From assembly GCA_041657845.1 (NCBI GenBank), contig JBBABD010000006.1, positions 1 through 45,068 on the forward strand: 45,068 nt of DNA. The letters are read 5' to 3'. The position numbers and the translations under genes are program-made. Numbering within the stretch: the first letter of the stretch is position 1; each line of letters opens with the position of its first letter. Below, one piece after another: positions 7,514 to 16,695 of the stretch. The notes under the pieces were generated by a model, which was not told where the DNA came from, made no database searches, and saw nothing but the letters and a program-made list of their open reading frames with translations. Source of the stretch: Parcubacteria group bacterium (GTDB lineage: Bacteria > Patescibacteriota > Minisyncoccia > Moranbacterales > JAKLHP01).

Positions 7514-8497
7514 CTATAATATGAACCCGACTCTTTTCTTCACTTCATCCAGCTTCGCTTTAGCAATCGGCCGGACTTTTTCCGCACCTTTTCGTAAAAT
7601 TTCTAAAACTTCCTCATCACTTAACGCTTTCATTTTTTCCTGAATTGGCTTTAGTTTTTCAATGATAATTTCCGCTAGTCCATCTTTAAATTCCGCATAA
7701 CTCTTGCCTTCATAGATCTTTTCAATTTCTTCCGGAGCTTTATCGGCAAAAGCAGAATAAATATTGATTAAGTTTTTTAAAGCTGGCTTATCGTCTTGAT
7801 ATTTTATTTCACTACCTGAATCTGTCACCGCTTTCTTGATTTTCTTTCGAATCGCCTCCGCATCATCCGTGAGAGCGATATAGTTATATTCCGACTCGGC
7901 TGACTTTGACATTTTATTTGTCGGATCATCCAATCCCATTATCCTCATCCCCTCTTTCGTAATATGCGGTTCCGGGATCACAAAAGTTTCTCCAAATTTT
8001 TGATTAAACCTTCTACCCAAAGTCCTTGTCATTTCCACGTGCTGAACCTGATCCTCTCCTACTGGAACTTTTTCTGTGTCATACAGAAGTATATCCGCCG
8101 CCATCAAAACTGGATAATCAAAAAGACCCATTCCTACTCCTTCTTGATTTTTCTGGGATTTATCTTTAAATTGCGTCATTCTTTCCATTTCAGACACTTT
8201 TGCAACTGTATTCAAAATCCAAGCCAATTCAGCGTGCTGTGAAACTTGCGACTGGATAAAGATGCTAGATTTTTCCGGATCGATCCCTGAAGCCAAATAG
8301 GCTTTGGCTACTTCAATCGTTTTCTTTTTCAGTTCTTCCGGATCTTGCAGAACAGTAATGGCATGCATATCCACCACGCAAAAAATTGACTCAAATTCGT
8401 CCTGAAGCTTGACCCAATTTTTGATAGCTCCCAGATAGTTTCCAATATGCAAATTCCCACTCGGTTGAATTCCCGAGAATATACGTTTTTTACTCAT
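7514..8497 (-). CDS. trpS: Tryptophan--tRNA ligase
   Basis: A 327-residue class I aminoacyl-tRNA synthetase that charges tRNA-Trp. The N-terminus RIFSGIQPSGNLHIGNYLGA holds the HIGH-type motif (HIGN) and KMSKS is present in the C-terminal half. An upstream extension of 18 codons is open, but its sequence is AT-rich and promoter-like, and homologues begin at the MSKKRIFSG start, so I use 8497. A TATTAT/TATAAT run lies within about 15 nt of this start. Transcribed towards the small membrane gene and ended by the shared terminator at 7466-7490. Confidence 0.96.
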   Translation of the reverse strand: MSKKRIFSGIQPSGNLHIGNYLGAIKNWVKLQDEFESIFCVVDMHAITVLQDPEELKKKTIEVAKAYLASGIDPEKSSIFIQSQVSQHAELAWILNTVAKVSEMERMTQFKDKSQKNQEGVGMGLFDYPVLMAADILLYDTEKVPVGEDQVQHVEMTRTLGRRFNQKFGETFVIPEPHITKEGMRIMGLDDPTNKMSKSAESEYNYIALTDDAEAIRKKIKKAVTDSGSEIKYQDDKPALKNLINIYSAFADKAPEEIEKIYEGKSYAEFKDGLAEIIIEKLKPIQEKMKALSDEEVLEILRKGAEKVRPIAKAKLDEVKKRVGFIL

Positions 8498-8567
8498 AAT
8501 ATTATAATATAATATTCTTACGTCTCTGGCAAACCAAATCGCTTTCATCAAAAAACAAAAATGTGGT

Positions 8568-8576
8568 ATAATATAA
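8568..8576 (+). promoter_or_regulatory. Extended -10 promoter for the secreted protein gene
   Basis: The sequence TGTGGTATAAT includes TG-G-TATAAT, an extended -10 element, about 25 nt before the ATG at 8600. No convincing -35 box. It lies between the divergent trpS and the secreted-protein gene. Confidence 0.6.
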
Positions 8577-8599
8577 ATATAAAAAAATAAAAAATAAAT

Positions 8600-9865
8600 A
8601 TGGAAGAAACAAACAAAACCAATGCGCCCCTGAATGAAAACAAATCTGAAGTGCCAAAAAAAGCAAGTATTCCGATGATAGCAGCTATTGCTATCATACT
8701 AATCCTATCGGGATATATATTTTACATAAGCTTTAGCAATTACGCGAAGGAAGGCCAGCCCGATAAGACTAGCCAACAAGTGAATCAACAAGCAACTCCA
8801 GAAAATTCTTCTCAAGATAAAAACGAAACGGATAGCGGTTTTGATCTTTTTTCCGAAAAATATACTAGCGCCAACTCCAACGACAAAACATCTGAGAAAG
8901 AAAGTGGCCAGAGCAACAACGGCCAAATTAATGAATACGTGGGATGGAAAACTTATATCAATAGCGAAATTGGCTATAAATTAAAATACCCGGCCGATTG
9001 GAAGGTTGAGGAATCATCCGGTTACAACGAGGTCATTGAACAAAATGTAAAATCAATCGTTATTTACAGCCCTGGAGAAAAATATTTTCTTCACTGGGGA
9101 ATCAAAGAAAAGAACGATCCATTTTCTATTTCCGGTCGTACGGGAATTGGAGCTGGAGACTTTGTTAAAGATGGAAAAATTACCATATTAGGCAAAGAAA
9201 CGGATATAACAAAGCTTGTATTTGAAGGAAAAACCTTAGAATTATTTTTTCCAAGCACTGGATCATCCCAAACTAAAGATGAAAAGCATTTTTTTAATGC
9301 ATCCTTTTCTATCAACAATCAAAGCAACTCAAATATAGCGAACGTTCCAGAATTGGAAACAGCCAAAAAAATATTGAAAACTATCCAGATTATCCCCCGA
9401 AAAGGAACAATGTGCCAGTCAGCGCTTACCAATCAAGATAAGTCAGCTATTGAAGGTTACGAAGCTTACTACAACAAGACGCATAAATATTTAATCCGCA
9501 TTCCAAACAATTGGATACAGTCTAGCTTTGTAAGTTTAGACGAAAGAATAAATCCGGACGATGTAATAACATTCCTTGGTTCGGATGAAGGTGAAAGATT
9601 TCAGTGGAAAAGTAAGAAATTCGCAGACATCGAAATCCCTGGAACATGGGAACTGTATTACTCCAAGGAAATTAAAGTTTCTTGCGAACAAGCAACAACA
9701 AAATATTTCAAAAGAGGAAATAAGATTTTTCTCTTGACTCAATTCTCTCATGATGGAACAAAACATTCGATTTTATACGGATTTACTAATGTTGGCGCTT
9801 CGCTTACTAGCGACATTATAGAAATATATGACTCTATGCTGAAAAGCATTGAATTTGAAGATTAG
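8600..9865 (+). CDS. Membrane-anchored extracellular protein with PsbP-like repeats, function unknown
   Basis: A 421-residue protein. A short cytoplasmic N-terminus is followed by one transmembrane segment at about residues 25-47, then a long low-complexity linker rich in Gln, Asn, Ser, Lys and Glu (about 50-110). Two related domains follow, opening with patterns of the type GYKLKYPADWKV (near 132) and HKYLIRIPNNWIQ (near 297), a pattern seen in PsbP-like domains of many CPR surface proteins. There is a lone cysteine near the domain junction and another in the second domain. Transcribed from its own extended -10 promoter and ended by the terminator at 9894. The molecular role is unknown. Confidence 0.8.
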   Translation: MEETNKTNAPLNENKSEVPKKASIPMIAAIAIILILSGYIFYISFSNYAKEGQPDKTSQQVNQQATPENSSQDKNETDSGFDLFSEKYTSANSNDKTSEKESGQSNNGQINEYVGWKTYINSEIGYKLKYPADWKVEESSGYNEVIEQNVKSIVIYSPGEKYFLHWGIKEKNDPFSISGRTGIGAGDFVKDGKITILGKETDITKLVFEGKTLELFFPSTGSSQTKDEKHFFNASFSINNQSNSNIANVPELETAKKILKTIQIIPRKGTMCQSALTNQDKSAIEGYEAYYNKTHKYLIRIPNNWIQSSFVSLDERINPDDVITFLGSDEGERFQWKSKKFADIEIPGTWELYYSKEIKVSCEQATTKYFKRGNKIFLLTQFSHDGTKHSILYGFTNVGASLTSDIIEIYDSMLKSIEFED

Positions 9866-9893
9866 TTTTCTTTTATTTCTTTCATTAAACAAA

Positions 9894-9923
9894 AACGCTC
9901 CGAAAATAATCGGGGCGTTTTTT
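9894..9923. terminator. Bidirectional intrinsic terminator
   Basis: AACGCTCCGA (9894-9903) pairs with TCGGGGCGTT (9910-9919) through one T-G wobble, with a six-base loop, and runs into T6 on the plus strand and an A-run on the left that gives T's on the minus strand. It serves the converging secreted-protein gene and the RNase J gene. Confidence 0.9.
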
Positions 9924-9940
9924 GAGACCATACAAAGATT

Positions 9941-11782
9941 TTACACTTCAATAACTACCGGCAATATCATCGGACGTCTTTGTGTCTTCATATAGAGAAA
10001 TGAGCCGACTGATTCGCGGATGTTGTTCTTCACATAATCCCAGTTGATGTTCATATCCGGAGAAGTTTTGTCGTGAATGACTTTTTCCACCACTTTTTTG
10101 GTTGCATTTACCAAATCAAAATTTTCTTTAACATAGATGAAACCGCGAGAAGTAATCTGCGGATTGCCGATAATTTTTTTCGTTGCCCTGTCAATAATCA
10201 CCACAATCGTAAACATCCCATCCTTGGCCAAAACCTGCCTATCGCGAAGAACCACTTCACCCACATCACCCACACCCAGTCCATCAACCATCACATAATT
10301 AGTATCAACTTTTTTCGCAAATATCTTGGCTTTTCTATCATGCACCTCAAGCTGTTCTCCATTATCCAAAACGAAAATATTTTCCTTTCGAATGCCGACT
10401 TTTTCTCCCAATTTGGCCGCTTCCTTGAGCATATAGTGATTGCCATAGACCGGCAGAAAGAAATCCGGTTTGATTTCACGCAAAACTTCCTGAATATCAG
10501 TTGCATTGCTATGACCGCTAATGTGAACATCCAAGATTTCCGAATGAATCACATTGTCGCATTTTCGATACAAATCATCTTTGAGTCTTTGCACTGTGCG
10601 TTCATTTCCTGGGACAATCGATGAGGAAAATATAATTGTGTCATCTTTCAAAACTTGCACAAAACGATGCTCATCATTAACAATTCGAGAAAGCACCGCA
10701 TTTCCTTCGCCCTGAGCTCCGGTGCAAATAACCACCACTTTATTTCTCGAATACTTGTGAATATCATTCACGGAAATCAAAGTTTTTTTGTGCGCTTTGA
10801 TATAGCCCAATTCCTTGGCAATTTCAATATTCATCTTCATACTATATCCATCTAAAGCCACTTTCTTGCCGATGCTTTCCGCATATTCAATAATCTTTCC
10901 AATTCGCTCAATCTGAGAAGAAAAAGCTCCAATAATCACCATCCCTTTGGCTGTACTTATTAGTTCATCCAGATTTTTGTACATTTCAACCTCTGATTTA
11001 CTAACCGGTTTCGTGTCAGTAGCTCCCAGACTTTCCAGCATAAGTATCCGCGGAGAAGGAAGGTTGGCAAGGTGTCCGTAAGAAACTGCCTCGTTTCTAT
11101 CCGGATTTTTGTCCATCGTCCAGTCCCCCGGATGAATAACTGTTCCGTCCGGAGTTTTGATAATCACTCCGACCGCATCCATCACTGAATGTTCCACATC
11201 GAAAAATTCAATGGCAAATTTTCCCAATCTTATTTTGTCGGAAACTGAATTCACTCTGATGATTTTGAGATTCTGAACGGAATTTTTTTCGAAATCTTCC
11301 AGCCTTTTTTTGACCAAGGCCAGCGTTAAATCGCGTCCGACAATCGGCGGATAACCGAGTTCCCGAAGTAAAATCGGAGCCGCTCCGATATGATCAAGAT
11401 GCCCGTGACTGAAAATCACTCCTCGGATATTTTTTTCTTTTCCCTTGAGATAGCTTATATTGGGAATGATATAGTCAATTCCCGGCATATCTTCCTCGGG
11501 AAACATTATTCCCATATCCAAAATTATGATGTCCCCATCATATTCAAATATGGTCATATTTCTTCCCACTTCTTCGTTTCCTCCCATTGGAGTAATACGG
11601 AGATTCCCCTTGGGTTTTTCTCCGGCTGATTGAATTTTTTGATAATTCAATTGCGGATTATTTTTTTGAGGACGATTTCTTTCTCCTGATTTCATTTGCT
11701 GGGGCACTTTTGAAAGCGATCCGTCGCGGGGCAAATCAAACCCTTTTTTTGGTTTTCTTCTTGTTGTATTCATATTTTTCAT
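9941..11782 (-). CDS. rnj: Ribonuclease J
   Basis: A 613-residue metallo-beta-lactamase/beta-CASP ribonuclease with 5'-3' exonuclease and endonuclease activity in RNA decay and processing. The N-terminal about 45 residues are basic and disordered-looking. The zinc motif SHGHLDH follows near residue 125, then the beta-CASP motifs (including HISGHS, expected to contribute the late His) and the RNase J C-terminal domain. The open frame extends to 11827, but its first codons fall in an ATGGAACATGGAACAT-type repeat; MKNMNTTRRK (11782) or the Met three codons later are better starts. Replaces RNase E-type decay in many lineages without RNase E. Confidence 0.95.
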   Translation of the reverse strand: MKNMNTTRRKPKKGFDLPRDGSLSKVPQQMKSGERNRPQKNNPQLNYQKIQSAGEKPKGNLRITPMGGNEEVGRNMTIFEYDGDIIILDMGIMFPEEDMPGIDYIIPNISYLKGKEKNIRGVIFSHGHLDHIGAAPILLRELGYPPIVGRDLTLALVKKRLEDFEKNSVQNLKIIRVNSVSDKIRLGKFAIEFFDVEHSVMDAVGVIIKTPDGTVIHPGDWTMDKNPDRNEAVSYGHLANLPSPRILMLESLGATDTKPVSKSEVEMYKNLDELISTAKGMVIIGAFSSQIERIGKIIEYAESIGKKVALDGYSMKMNIEIAKELGYIKAHKKTLISVNDIHKYSRNKVVVICTGAQGEGNAVLSRIVNDEHRFVQVLKDDTIIFSSSIVPGNERTVQRLKDDLYRKCDNVIHSEILDVHISGHSNATDIQEVLREIKPDFFLPVYGNHYMLKEAAKLGEKVGIRKENIFVLDNGEQLEVHDRKAKIFAKKVDTNYVMVDGLGVGDVGEVVLRDRQVLAKDGMFTIVVIIDRATKKIIGNPQITSRGFIYVKENFDLVNATKKVVEKVIHDKTSPDMNINWDYVKNNIRESVGSFLYMKTQRRPMILPVVIEV

Positions 11783-11867
11783 AAAACATAAAGCATGGAA
11801 CATGGAACATAAAAATTTACGCCACAAAGCATGATCTATTTTTAATTTTTAAAAAGTTAAGAAGATG

Positions 11868-11951
11868 TGGGCTTGGAGAGACTTGAACTCTCACGGGCTT
11901 ACGCCCATACGCACCTGAAACGTACGTGTATACCAATTCCACCACAAGCCC
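11868..11951 (-). tRNA. tRNA-Leu(CAG)
   Basis: Acceptor arms GGGCTTG and CAAGCCC pair fully; discriminator A at 11868. The anticodon stem TACGT/GCGTA encloses TTCAGGT, giving anticodon CAG (reads CUG). A long variable arm, GGGCGTAAGCCC, marks a class II tRNA. T-loop TTCAAGT. CCA is not encoded. Confidence 0.94.
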
Positions 11952-11964
11952 AGCGATAAATTTT

Positions 11965-12058
11965 CAATGAATTTTCAATTAAAAAATTTACAATGTTTGA
12001 AAATTAAATCATTGTGATTTCATTGAAAATTGGTATTTGAAAATTGAAAATTATCCAA
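11965..12058. repeat. AT-rich AATTTTCAA-type degenerate repeat
   Basis: The gap between tRNA-Leu and manC consists of repeated TTTTCAATT / GAAAATTG motifs in both orientations. The same kind of sequence fills the gap before the tpiA stop codon (43381-43500). No gene-like content. Confidence 0.55.
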
Positions 12059-12062
12059 AGTT

Positions 12063-13445
12063 TTATTCCCTGTTATAATCATCCTCGTAATGCACAATAT
12101 CGTCTTCCTCAAGATAGCTTCCTGTTTGCACTTCAATAATTTCCAGTATTTCTTTTCCCATATTTTCCAGCCGATGTTTACTTCCAATCGGTATAAATAC
12201 GCCTTCCCCTTCTTTAATATCAGCCACGGAACCTCCGTTGAAAACTCTGGCATTACCTTTTACTACAATCCAATTTTCCGTTCTTTTTCTATGCGATTGC
12301 AGGCTCAGTCTTGATTCCGGATTAACAGTAATTTTTTTTACTTTGTATCCTAATTTGTCTATCAATACTTCATATTTACCCCACGGCCGGTAAACAATTA
12401 TACTGTCACTAAGTTCCGGCATTTTTTTCTCTTTGAGGTATTCAACCACTTTTTTTACTCCGTCATTGCTTTCTCCCATTTTTTGCACCAGAATACTGTC
12501 ATTGTTTTCGATAATAATTATATCCTCCACTCCGGAAGTGACAACTAGCCCATTGTTTACCGAATGGACAAAAACATTTTTGCAGTCAATGGAAAGATGT
12601 TTTGGATTGCTATCTTTTTTCTGGCTGAGTATTTCCGCCAAAACGTCAAAACTTCCAATATCGCTCCAGCCGAATTCCCCCTCAAACACAACCATCCTGT
12701 CCGATTTTTCGCTGAGAGCCACATCGATGGCAACTGACGGAAGATCTGAAAAATTAGCGCAAAAATCTTCATAGCTTTTCGAAAAAGCTGAATAAATTTC
12801 CGGAACATATCTTTCGAGCTCTTCGGAAAAAGTCTTAGTATTAAAAAGATACATTCCCGCATTCCAGAGATATTGCCCGCTGTCCACAAATTCTTGCGCG
12901 GTTTTCTTGTCGGGCTTTTCTTTAAACGCTTCGACTTTGAAATAATCATCTATCTTTTCTCCTTTTTTAATATATCCCAAGCCGGTATGCGCCATGGTCG
13001 GAATAATTCCGATCGCTCCCAAATTGTTTTTCACCTTGGAAAGCGCATTTTTGGCAATTTTCACATAATTTTCCTTGTCGCCAATATAATGATCTGAATG
13101 AACCTCGATAATTGGAGCCATCTCATCTATCTTAATAATTTCTTGGAGATATTTAACGGCCAATGTTATCGCAGGCATGGTGTCAAGGCTTTTGGGTTCT
13201 CGAATAACTCGAGATTCCTTAAAATCCTCATACACCTCTTTAATTTGATTCAGAACATTATATTGGTTTTCTTCGTTCGTGACGAAGTATATGTTTTCTT
13301 GCGGAACAACTTCTTTCATCCGCAAAAATGTCTCTTGAAGAAGCGACTTGTCACTGTAAAGCTTCAAAAACTGCTTAGGAAAGTTTTTTCGGGATAATGG
13401 CCAAAGCCGGGTTCCCGAACCTCCACAAAGAATAATGCAATACAT
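12063..13445 (-). CDS. manC: Mannose-1-phosphate guanylyltransferase/mannose-6-phosphate isomerase, two-domain
   Basis: A 460-residue bifunctional-type enzyme. Residues 1 to about 280 form the nucleotidyltransferase domain with the N-terminal signature CGGSGTRLWPLSR; it makes GDP-mannose from mannose 1-phosphate and GTP. The C-terminal cupin domain (about 345-455) starts WGKYEVL and contains LSLQSHRKRTENWIVV, the metal-binding region of type II phosphomannose isomerases. Supplies GDP-mannose with the phosphomannomutase at 5.9 kb. It has its own promoter inside the 3' end of the upstream isomerase gene. Confidence 0.95.
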   Translation of the reverse strand: MYCIILCGGSGTRLWPLSRKNFPKQFLKLYSDKSLLQETFLRMKEVVPQENIYFVTNEENQYNVLNQIKEVYEDFKESRVIREPKSLDTMPAITLAVKYLQEIIKIDEMAPIIEVHSDHYIGDKENYVKIAKNALSKVKNNLGAIGIIPTMAHTGLGYIKKGEKIDDYFKVEAFKEKPDKKTAQEFVDSGQYLWNAGMYLFNTKTFSEELERYVPEIYSAFSKSYEDFCANFSDLPSVAIDVALSEKSDRMVVFEGEFGWSDIGSFDVLAEILSQKKDSNPKHLSIDCKNVFVHSVNNGLVVTSGVEDIIIIENNDSILVQKMGESNDGVKKVVEYLKEKKMPELSDSIIVYRPWGKYEVLIDKLGYKVKKITVNPESRLSLQSHRKRTENWIVVKGNARVFNGGSVADIKEGEGVFIPIGSKHRLENMGKEILEIIEVQTGSYLEEDDIVHYEDDYNRE

Positions 13446-13513
13446 AAAAAAGCTTTTAATTTATATTTGAAGTTTTTTTAGACTGAAATATAGAAGAATA
13501 ACTTAGATGTCTA

Positions 13514-13542
13514 ATACTAGCACGTTATTCTAGCATTGTCAA
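13514..13542 (-). promoter_or_regulatory. Sigma70-type promoter for manC
   Basis: On the minus strand TTGACA (13537-13542), a 17-nt spacer and TAGTAT (13514-13519). It overlaps the stop codon of the cupin isomerase gene and reads towards manC, leaving a leader of about 60 nt. Confidence 0.75.
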
Positions 13543-14133
13543 GCCGCCCAGATCTTCTTTGGCAATACTTTTGTAAAGAGGGTTCCTTTTGAGAGCCGGT
13601 TTTCCATTATGCTCAACGACATAATAGGCAAAACCTCTCATTTTTTTTACCAGTTCATAGTCTGCGTGTCCCGGAAAACTAGCCGGATCCTTGTCTTCAA
13701 AATCTACCGGGCTGTCATCAGCGGTAACGAAATATGTTTCTCCAATATTGGCCAGCAGGTGGCCGAATTTAGAGGGCATAAATACAGTTTGCCCCGCTTC
13801 AACCGGGATTGCCTTAAATTCCTCTACAATATCTGAAATCATTTCCCCATTTTCATTTTCGGCTAATTTTTGAAGAAGCGCGACTCCATAGCCATAAACA
13901 ATTTGATATGTTTCGCTCAAATCTCCCACATGATAATGTCCGTATGTTTTTATGTATTCTCCGGATACTGTTCCTGGCTCCCAAACGGTTATATTTTTCT
14001 GATGCGACCCTCCTCGGATCATATAATAATGAACGGCAGGTCCCGCGCCTTGAATATCCATAAGGACTTCTTTCATTTTTTCATGAGTCCTAGACGCATA
14101 ATGCTTGCCAGCATTTGTGAAGTCAATTTTCAT
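13525..14133 (-). CDS. Cupin-type glucose-6-phosphate isomerase
   Basis: A 202-residue protein of the archaeal-type phosphoglucose isomerase family, a metal-dependent cupin unrelated to the usual SIS-fold enzyme. The metal-binding cluster TYGHYHVGDLSETYQ (two His plus Glu) and the later histidine in SKFGHLLAN are present. It interconverts glucose 6-phosphate and fructose 6-phosphate, linking glycolysis to the mannose pathway of the adjacent manC. Length is typical for the cupin family. The start is the ATG 17 nt after the oligopeptide-binding gene's stop, so these two are probably co-transcribed. Confidence 0.85.
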   Translation of the reverse strand: MKIDFTNAGKHYASRTHEKMKEVLMDIQGAGPAVHYYMIRGGSHQKNITVWEPGTVSGEYIKTYGHYHVGDLSETYQIVYGYGVALLQKLAENENGEMISDIVEEFKAIPVEAGQTVFMPSKFGHLLANIGETYFVTADDSPVDFEDKDPASFPGHADYELVKKMRGFAYYVVEHNGKPALKRNPLYKSIAKEDLGGLTMLE

Positions 14134-14150
14134 ATTTTTATTTTTATTGA

Positions 14151-15809
14151 TTATTCTCTAACTCTCGCTATGTTGATATACCACTTATTGATATTGCAAA
14201 ACCTATTCGAAGGAGAATTTATATTTTTCACATCTATTCCTTTTACTTCGCTTGAAACAGGATAAAGATAATACGGGCTATAGAGAAAAACCGCTAACGC
14301 TTCGTCCGATATGATTTTTTGAAACTTCTTATATTTTTCTATTCTTTTTTCCATATCTAGCTCCTGCCTTATATCGCGAAGCAAGTTATCGGCATCTTTA
14401 TTGTCAAGCATCGCTAAATTAAATCCTGGATCGGATTTCTGGCTTGAGTGCCAATAAGAATAAATGTCCGGTTCAAAACTTGAATCTTGTCCAAAAAGAA
14501 GAGCTTCATATTCACGAGGACGAATATAGTTCTGTTGCAAATCGATAGCAGACAAGCTTTCTACGCTTGCATCTACGCCAATCTCCTTCCATTGTTTGAT
14601 CAAGATATCCGCTGTTTCGACAAGATCCGGAAAATCAGCAGTATAAATTTTAAATTGGAGCTTAACGTTATTTTTTTCTCTTATTGTTTCCCCGTCTTTC
14701 AATTTCCATCCAGCTTGATCCAAAAGTTCTCTCGCCCTTTCCAAATCAAAATCCCTTTTATCTATATCGCCATTAGTTTCATTCATTGACTGCAGGAAGG
14801 GAGAAAATATTTCCACTCCTTTATCCTTGAGCACTTGCTTTATTATTTCTTTCCTATTGACCGCATGAGACAGTGCATATCTTACAGAATCGCTAGCCAA
14901 TGGAATGCTTTTCGTCTTATTAAAAAATATAGAAAAATAGCGGGGGAAGTTAATCTCTTTCACTACTGTGCTTTTTTTGTTTTTTATGCTGCCGATCTTA
15001 TCAGAATCAATAGTTTCCATCCCTTTGATTTCTTTTTTATTGTATGCCGCAAGCATCGCGTCTTCATCGGGATAAAAATTAAAAACAACTCTGGAAATAT
15101 ACGGCTCTCCTTCGTAATATTTATCGAAAGCTTTTAGATTATAGGAAAGAATTTCCCCGGTTGAACTTTTTTGAAAATCGACAGCTTTATACGGCCCGGA
15201 CCCAACCGGCTTTAAGTTATAATCGGCCAAAGAAAATTTTTCCGGAGCAATGTTTCCCCAGATATGCTTGGGGAGTATGCCGACTGTCAGATTATTAAGA
15301 AATCCGAAATATGGACTGCTGATGTTGAAATTCAAGGTGTAATCATCAATTTTGGAGGCATCAATTCCCTGCCAATTTTGCCTCAAAGGGCTCTTGTAGG
15401 CTGGATCTTTGAGAACGCTTACAGTGAAAAAAACGTCTTCTGCAGTTAGCGGAGTTCCATCATGCCAAAATAAGTTTTCTCGCAAATGCACTGTATATGT
15501 TTTCTGGTCTTCAGAAATTTCATAACTTTCCGCTAGATCTTTCTCTAATTTTCCTTCCGAATCATATTTAAAAAGTCCGCTATAAATAAGCTGAACTAAA
15601 TCAGAATCAGCTTCGCTTGTTTGCGAAAGCAATGGATTGACATACAAAGGCTGACCGACAACTCCTTCGACATATTCTCCTCCTTTTTTAGGGATAGGCT
15701 TCGTGAAACCGATATAAAGACTTGATAACCAGAATACAAGAGAACCGATAATTATAAAGATTAAAGTAACAACTACCAATTTCTCCTTGAAATTAAGAAA
15801 CTTGCTCAT
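14151..15809 (-). CDS. Oligopeptide/solute-binding protein of an ABC transporter (family 5)
   Basis: A 552-residue extracytoplasmic binding protein. The N-terminus has a membrane segment at about residues 11-33, without an obvious lipobox, so it is probably anchored by an uncleaved signal. The family 5 features follow: a start VVGQPLYVNPLL, a pattern LAESYEISEDQKTYTVHLRE and FWHDGTPLTAEDV near residue 115, a signature of DppA/OppA-type proteins. It would capture peptides or similar substrates outside the cell; no permease or ATPase genes lie in the window. The gene follows secG with a 73-nt gap. Confidence 0.93.
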   Translation of the reverse strand: MSKFLNFKEKLVVVTLIFIIIGSLVFWLSSLYIGFTKPIPKKGGEYVEGVVGQPLYVNPLLSQTSEADSDLVQLIYSGLFKYDSEGKLEKDLAESYEISEDQKTYTVHLRENLFWHDGTPLTAEDVFFTVSVLKDPAYKSPLRQNWQGIDASKIDDYTLNFNISSPYFGFLNNLTVGILPKHIWGNIAPEKFSLADYNLKPVGSGPYKAVDFQKSSTGEILSYNLKAFDKYYEGEPYISRVVFNFYPDEDAMLAAYNKKEIKGMETIDSDKIGSIKNKKSTVVKEINFPRYFSIFFNKTKSIPLASDSVRYALSHAVNRKEIIKQVLKDKGVEIFSPFLQSMNETNGDIDKRDFDLERARELLDQAGWKLKDGETIREKNNVKLQFKIYTADFPDLVETADILIKQWKEIGVDASVESLSAIDLQQNYIRPREYEALLFGQDSSFEPDIYSYWHSSQKSDPGFNLAMLDNKDADNLLRDIRQELDMEKRIEKYKKFQKIISDEALAVFLYSPYYLYPVSSEVKGIDVKNINSPSNRFCNINKWYINIARVRE

Positions 15810-15882
15810 CTTGAGCCAGTTCCTAGAAAAGAAAAACTTAATTTTTTCAGCGGTACTAATATGTTTAAAATTAAAGATTTAT

Positions 15883-16104
15883 CTATTTATTTGATAAAAC
15901 AAAACTGGCTATTGATAATCCCAAGAATCCGACAGACAGGATTATTGAAAGATAGAACAAGAATTTTTCCATTCCTCTTTTGGTATAATATCCGCCGAAA
16001 TCTCCTCCGAAAGTAGCCGAAAGTCCGGATCCCCTGTTCTGAAGCAAGATCGATACCATCAAAAGCAAACTAACAGCAATTTGAGCTATATTTAAAATTT
16101 TCAT
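15883..16104 (-). CDS. secG: Protein translocase subunit SecG
   Basis: A 73-residue two-pass membrane protein. The loop LLQNRGSGLSATFGG is the SecG family signature, with hydrophobic segments at about residues 4-20 and 48-69. SecG sits beside SecY (18.7-20.0 kb) in the translocon and aids SecA-driven export. A promoter (TTGACG-17-TACACT) precedes it. Confidence 0.95.
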   Translation of the reverse strand: MKILNIAQIAVSLLLMVSILLQNRGSGLSATFGGDFGGYYTKRGMEKFLFYLSIILSVGFLGLSIASFVLSNK

Positions 16105-16135
16105 TTAATCAAATTTAACATTTAAAACTTATATA

Positions 16136-16164
16136 AGTGTATCAAAACAAGCGCAATCCGTCAA
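16136..16164 (-). promoter_or_regulatory. Promoter for secG
   Basis: On the minus strand TTGACG (16159-16164), a 17-nt spacer and TACACT (16136-16141), with the ATG at 16104 about 30 nt downstream. Confidence 0.65.
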
Positions 16165-16208
16165 TTCACATTGTAATATTTTGGCTTTATTGAAGCAAAA
16201 AATGGCAA

Positions 16209-16631
16209 CTATTTTCTATTATCCAGCCACTCTTGGAGTATTATTCTGGCCGACTCATTGTCATCGAATTTGTTGACTCCCTTCATCCCTTTTTCTATCA
16301 AATTCCTCTGCGCTATTTTGGTGGTAAACATCTCATTTTGATAGAAAACTTCAATTTTTAAGCTATTTTGAAGAAATTCCCCTAATTTTTTAGCTTCTTT
16401 TTCAACACTTCCTTCTGTTGAGTATGATGGAATTCCTACTACTATTTTGCTTGCATTCTCTTTATTTATAATTTCTTTCAAATTATCCATCAGATTTTTG
16501 TCGTTTTTTAGGGTTTCATAAGCAAAGGCCATCTTTGTCTCACTATCCGCCAAAGCCAAGCCAACATTTGATTTTCCATAATCAATGCCCAAAATATGGC
16601 TTATATTAAGGTTTTTTTCATCTATTGACAT
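16209..16631 (-). CDS. ruvX: Holliday junction resolvase-like nuclease YqgF/RuvX
   Basis: A 140-residue RNase H-fold protein. The motif GIDYGKSNVGLALAD near residue 15 carries the first catalytic Asp, VVGIPSYS follows near 64, and DDNESARIILQEWL near 122 carries the C-terminal acidic residues. The family has roles in pre-16S rRNA 5' maturation and possibly in recombination. The start is at 16631; its 5' end overlaps the -35 box of the divergent LysM gene promoter. Confidence 0.9.
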   Translation of the reverse strand: MSIDEKNLNISHILGIDYGKSNVGLALADSETKMAFAYETLKNDKNLMDNLKEIINKENASKIVVGIPSYSTEGSVEKEAKKLGEFLQNSLKIEVFYQNEMFTTKIAQRNLIEKGMKGVNKFDDNESARIILQEWLDNRK

Positions 16632-16653
16632 AAAGTTAAATATATGATAGTAT
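16625..16653 (+). promoter_or_regulatory. Sigma70-type promoter for the LysM protein gene
   Basis: TTGACA (16625-16630), a 17-nt spacer and TAGTAT (16648-16653); start near 16660. The -35 box lies inside the first codons of the divergent ruvX gene. Confidence 0.8.
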
Positions 16654-16680
16654 TATAGGTTGCAAAAATAAAAAACAACG

Positions 16681-16686
16681 AGGAGG
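16681..16686 (+). promoter_or_regulatory. Strong Shine-Dalgarno site
   Basis: AGGAGG, 9 nt before the ATG at 16696. One of only two perfect sites seen in the window; it fixes the start. Confidence 0.85.
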
Positions 16687-16695
16687 ACACATATC

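Noticed and set aside
12433..12774. 113-codon plus-strand frame opposite manC, and similar long antisense frames elsewhere (for example opposite adk, tuf and the phosphomannomutase)
   Set aside because: They mirror well-supported genes on the other strand and have no start signals or family features.
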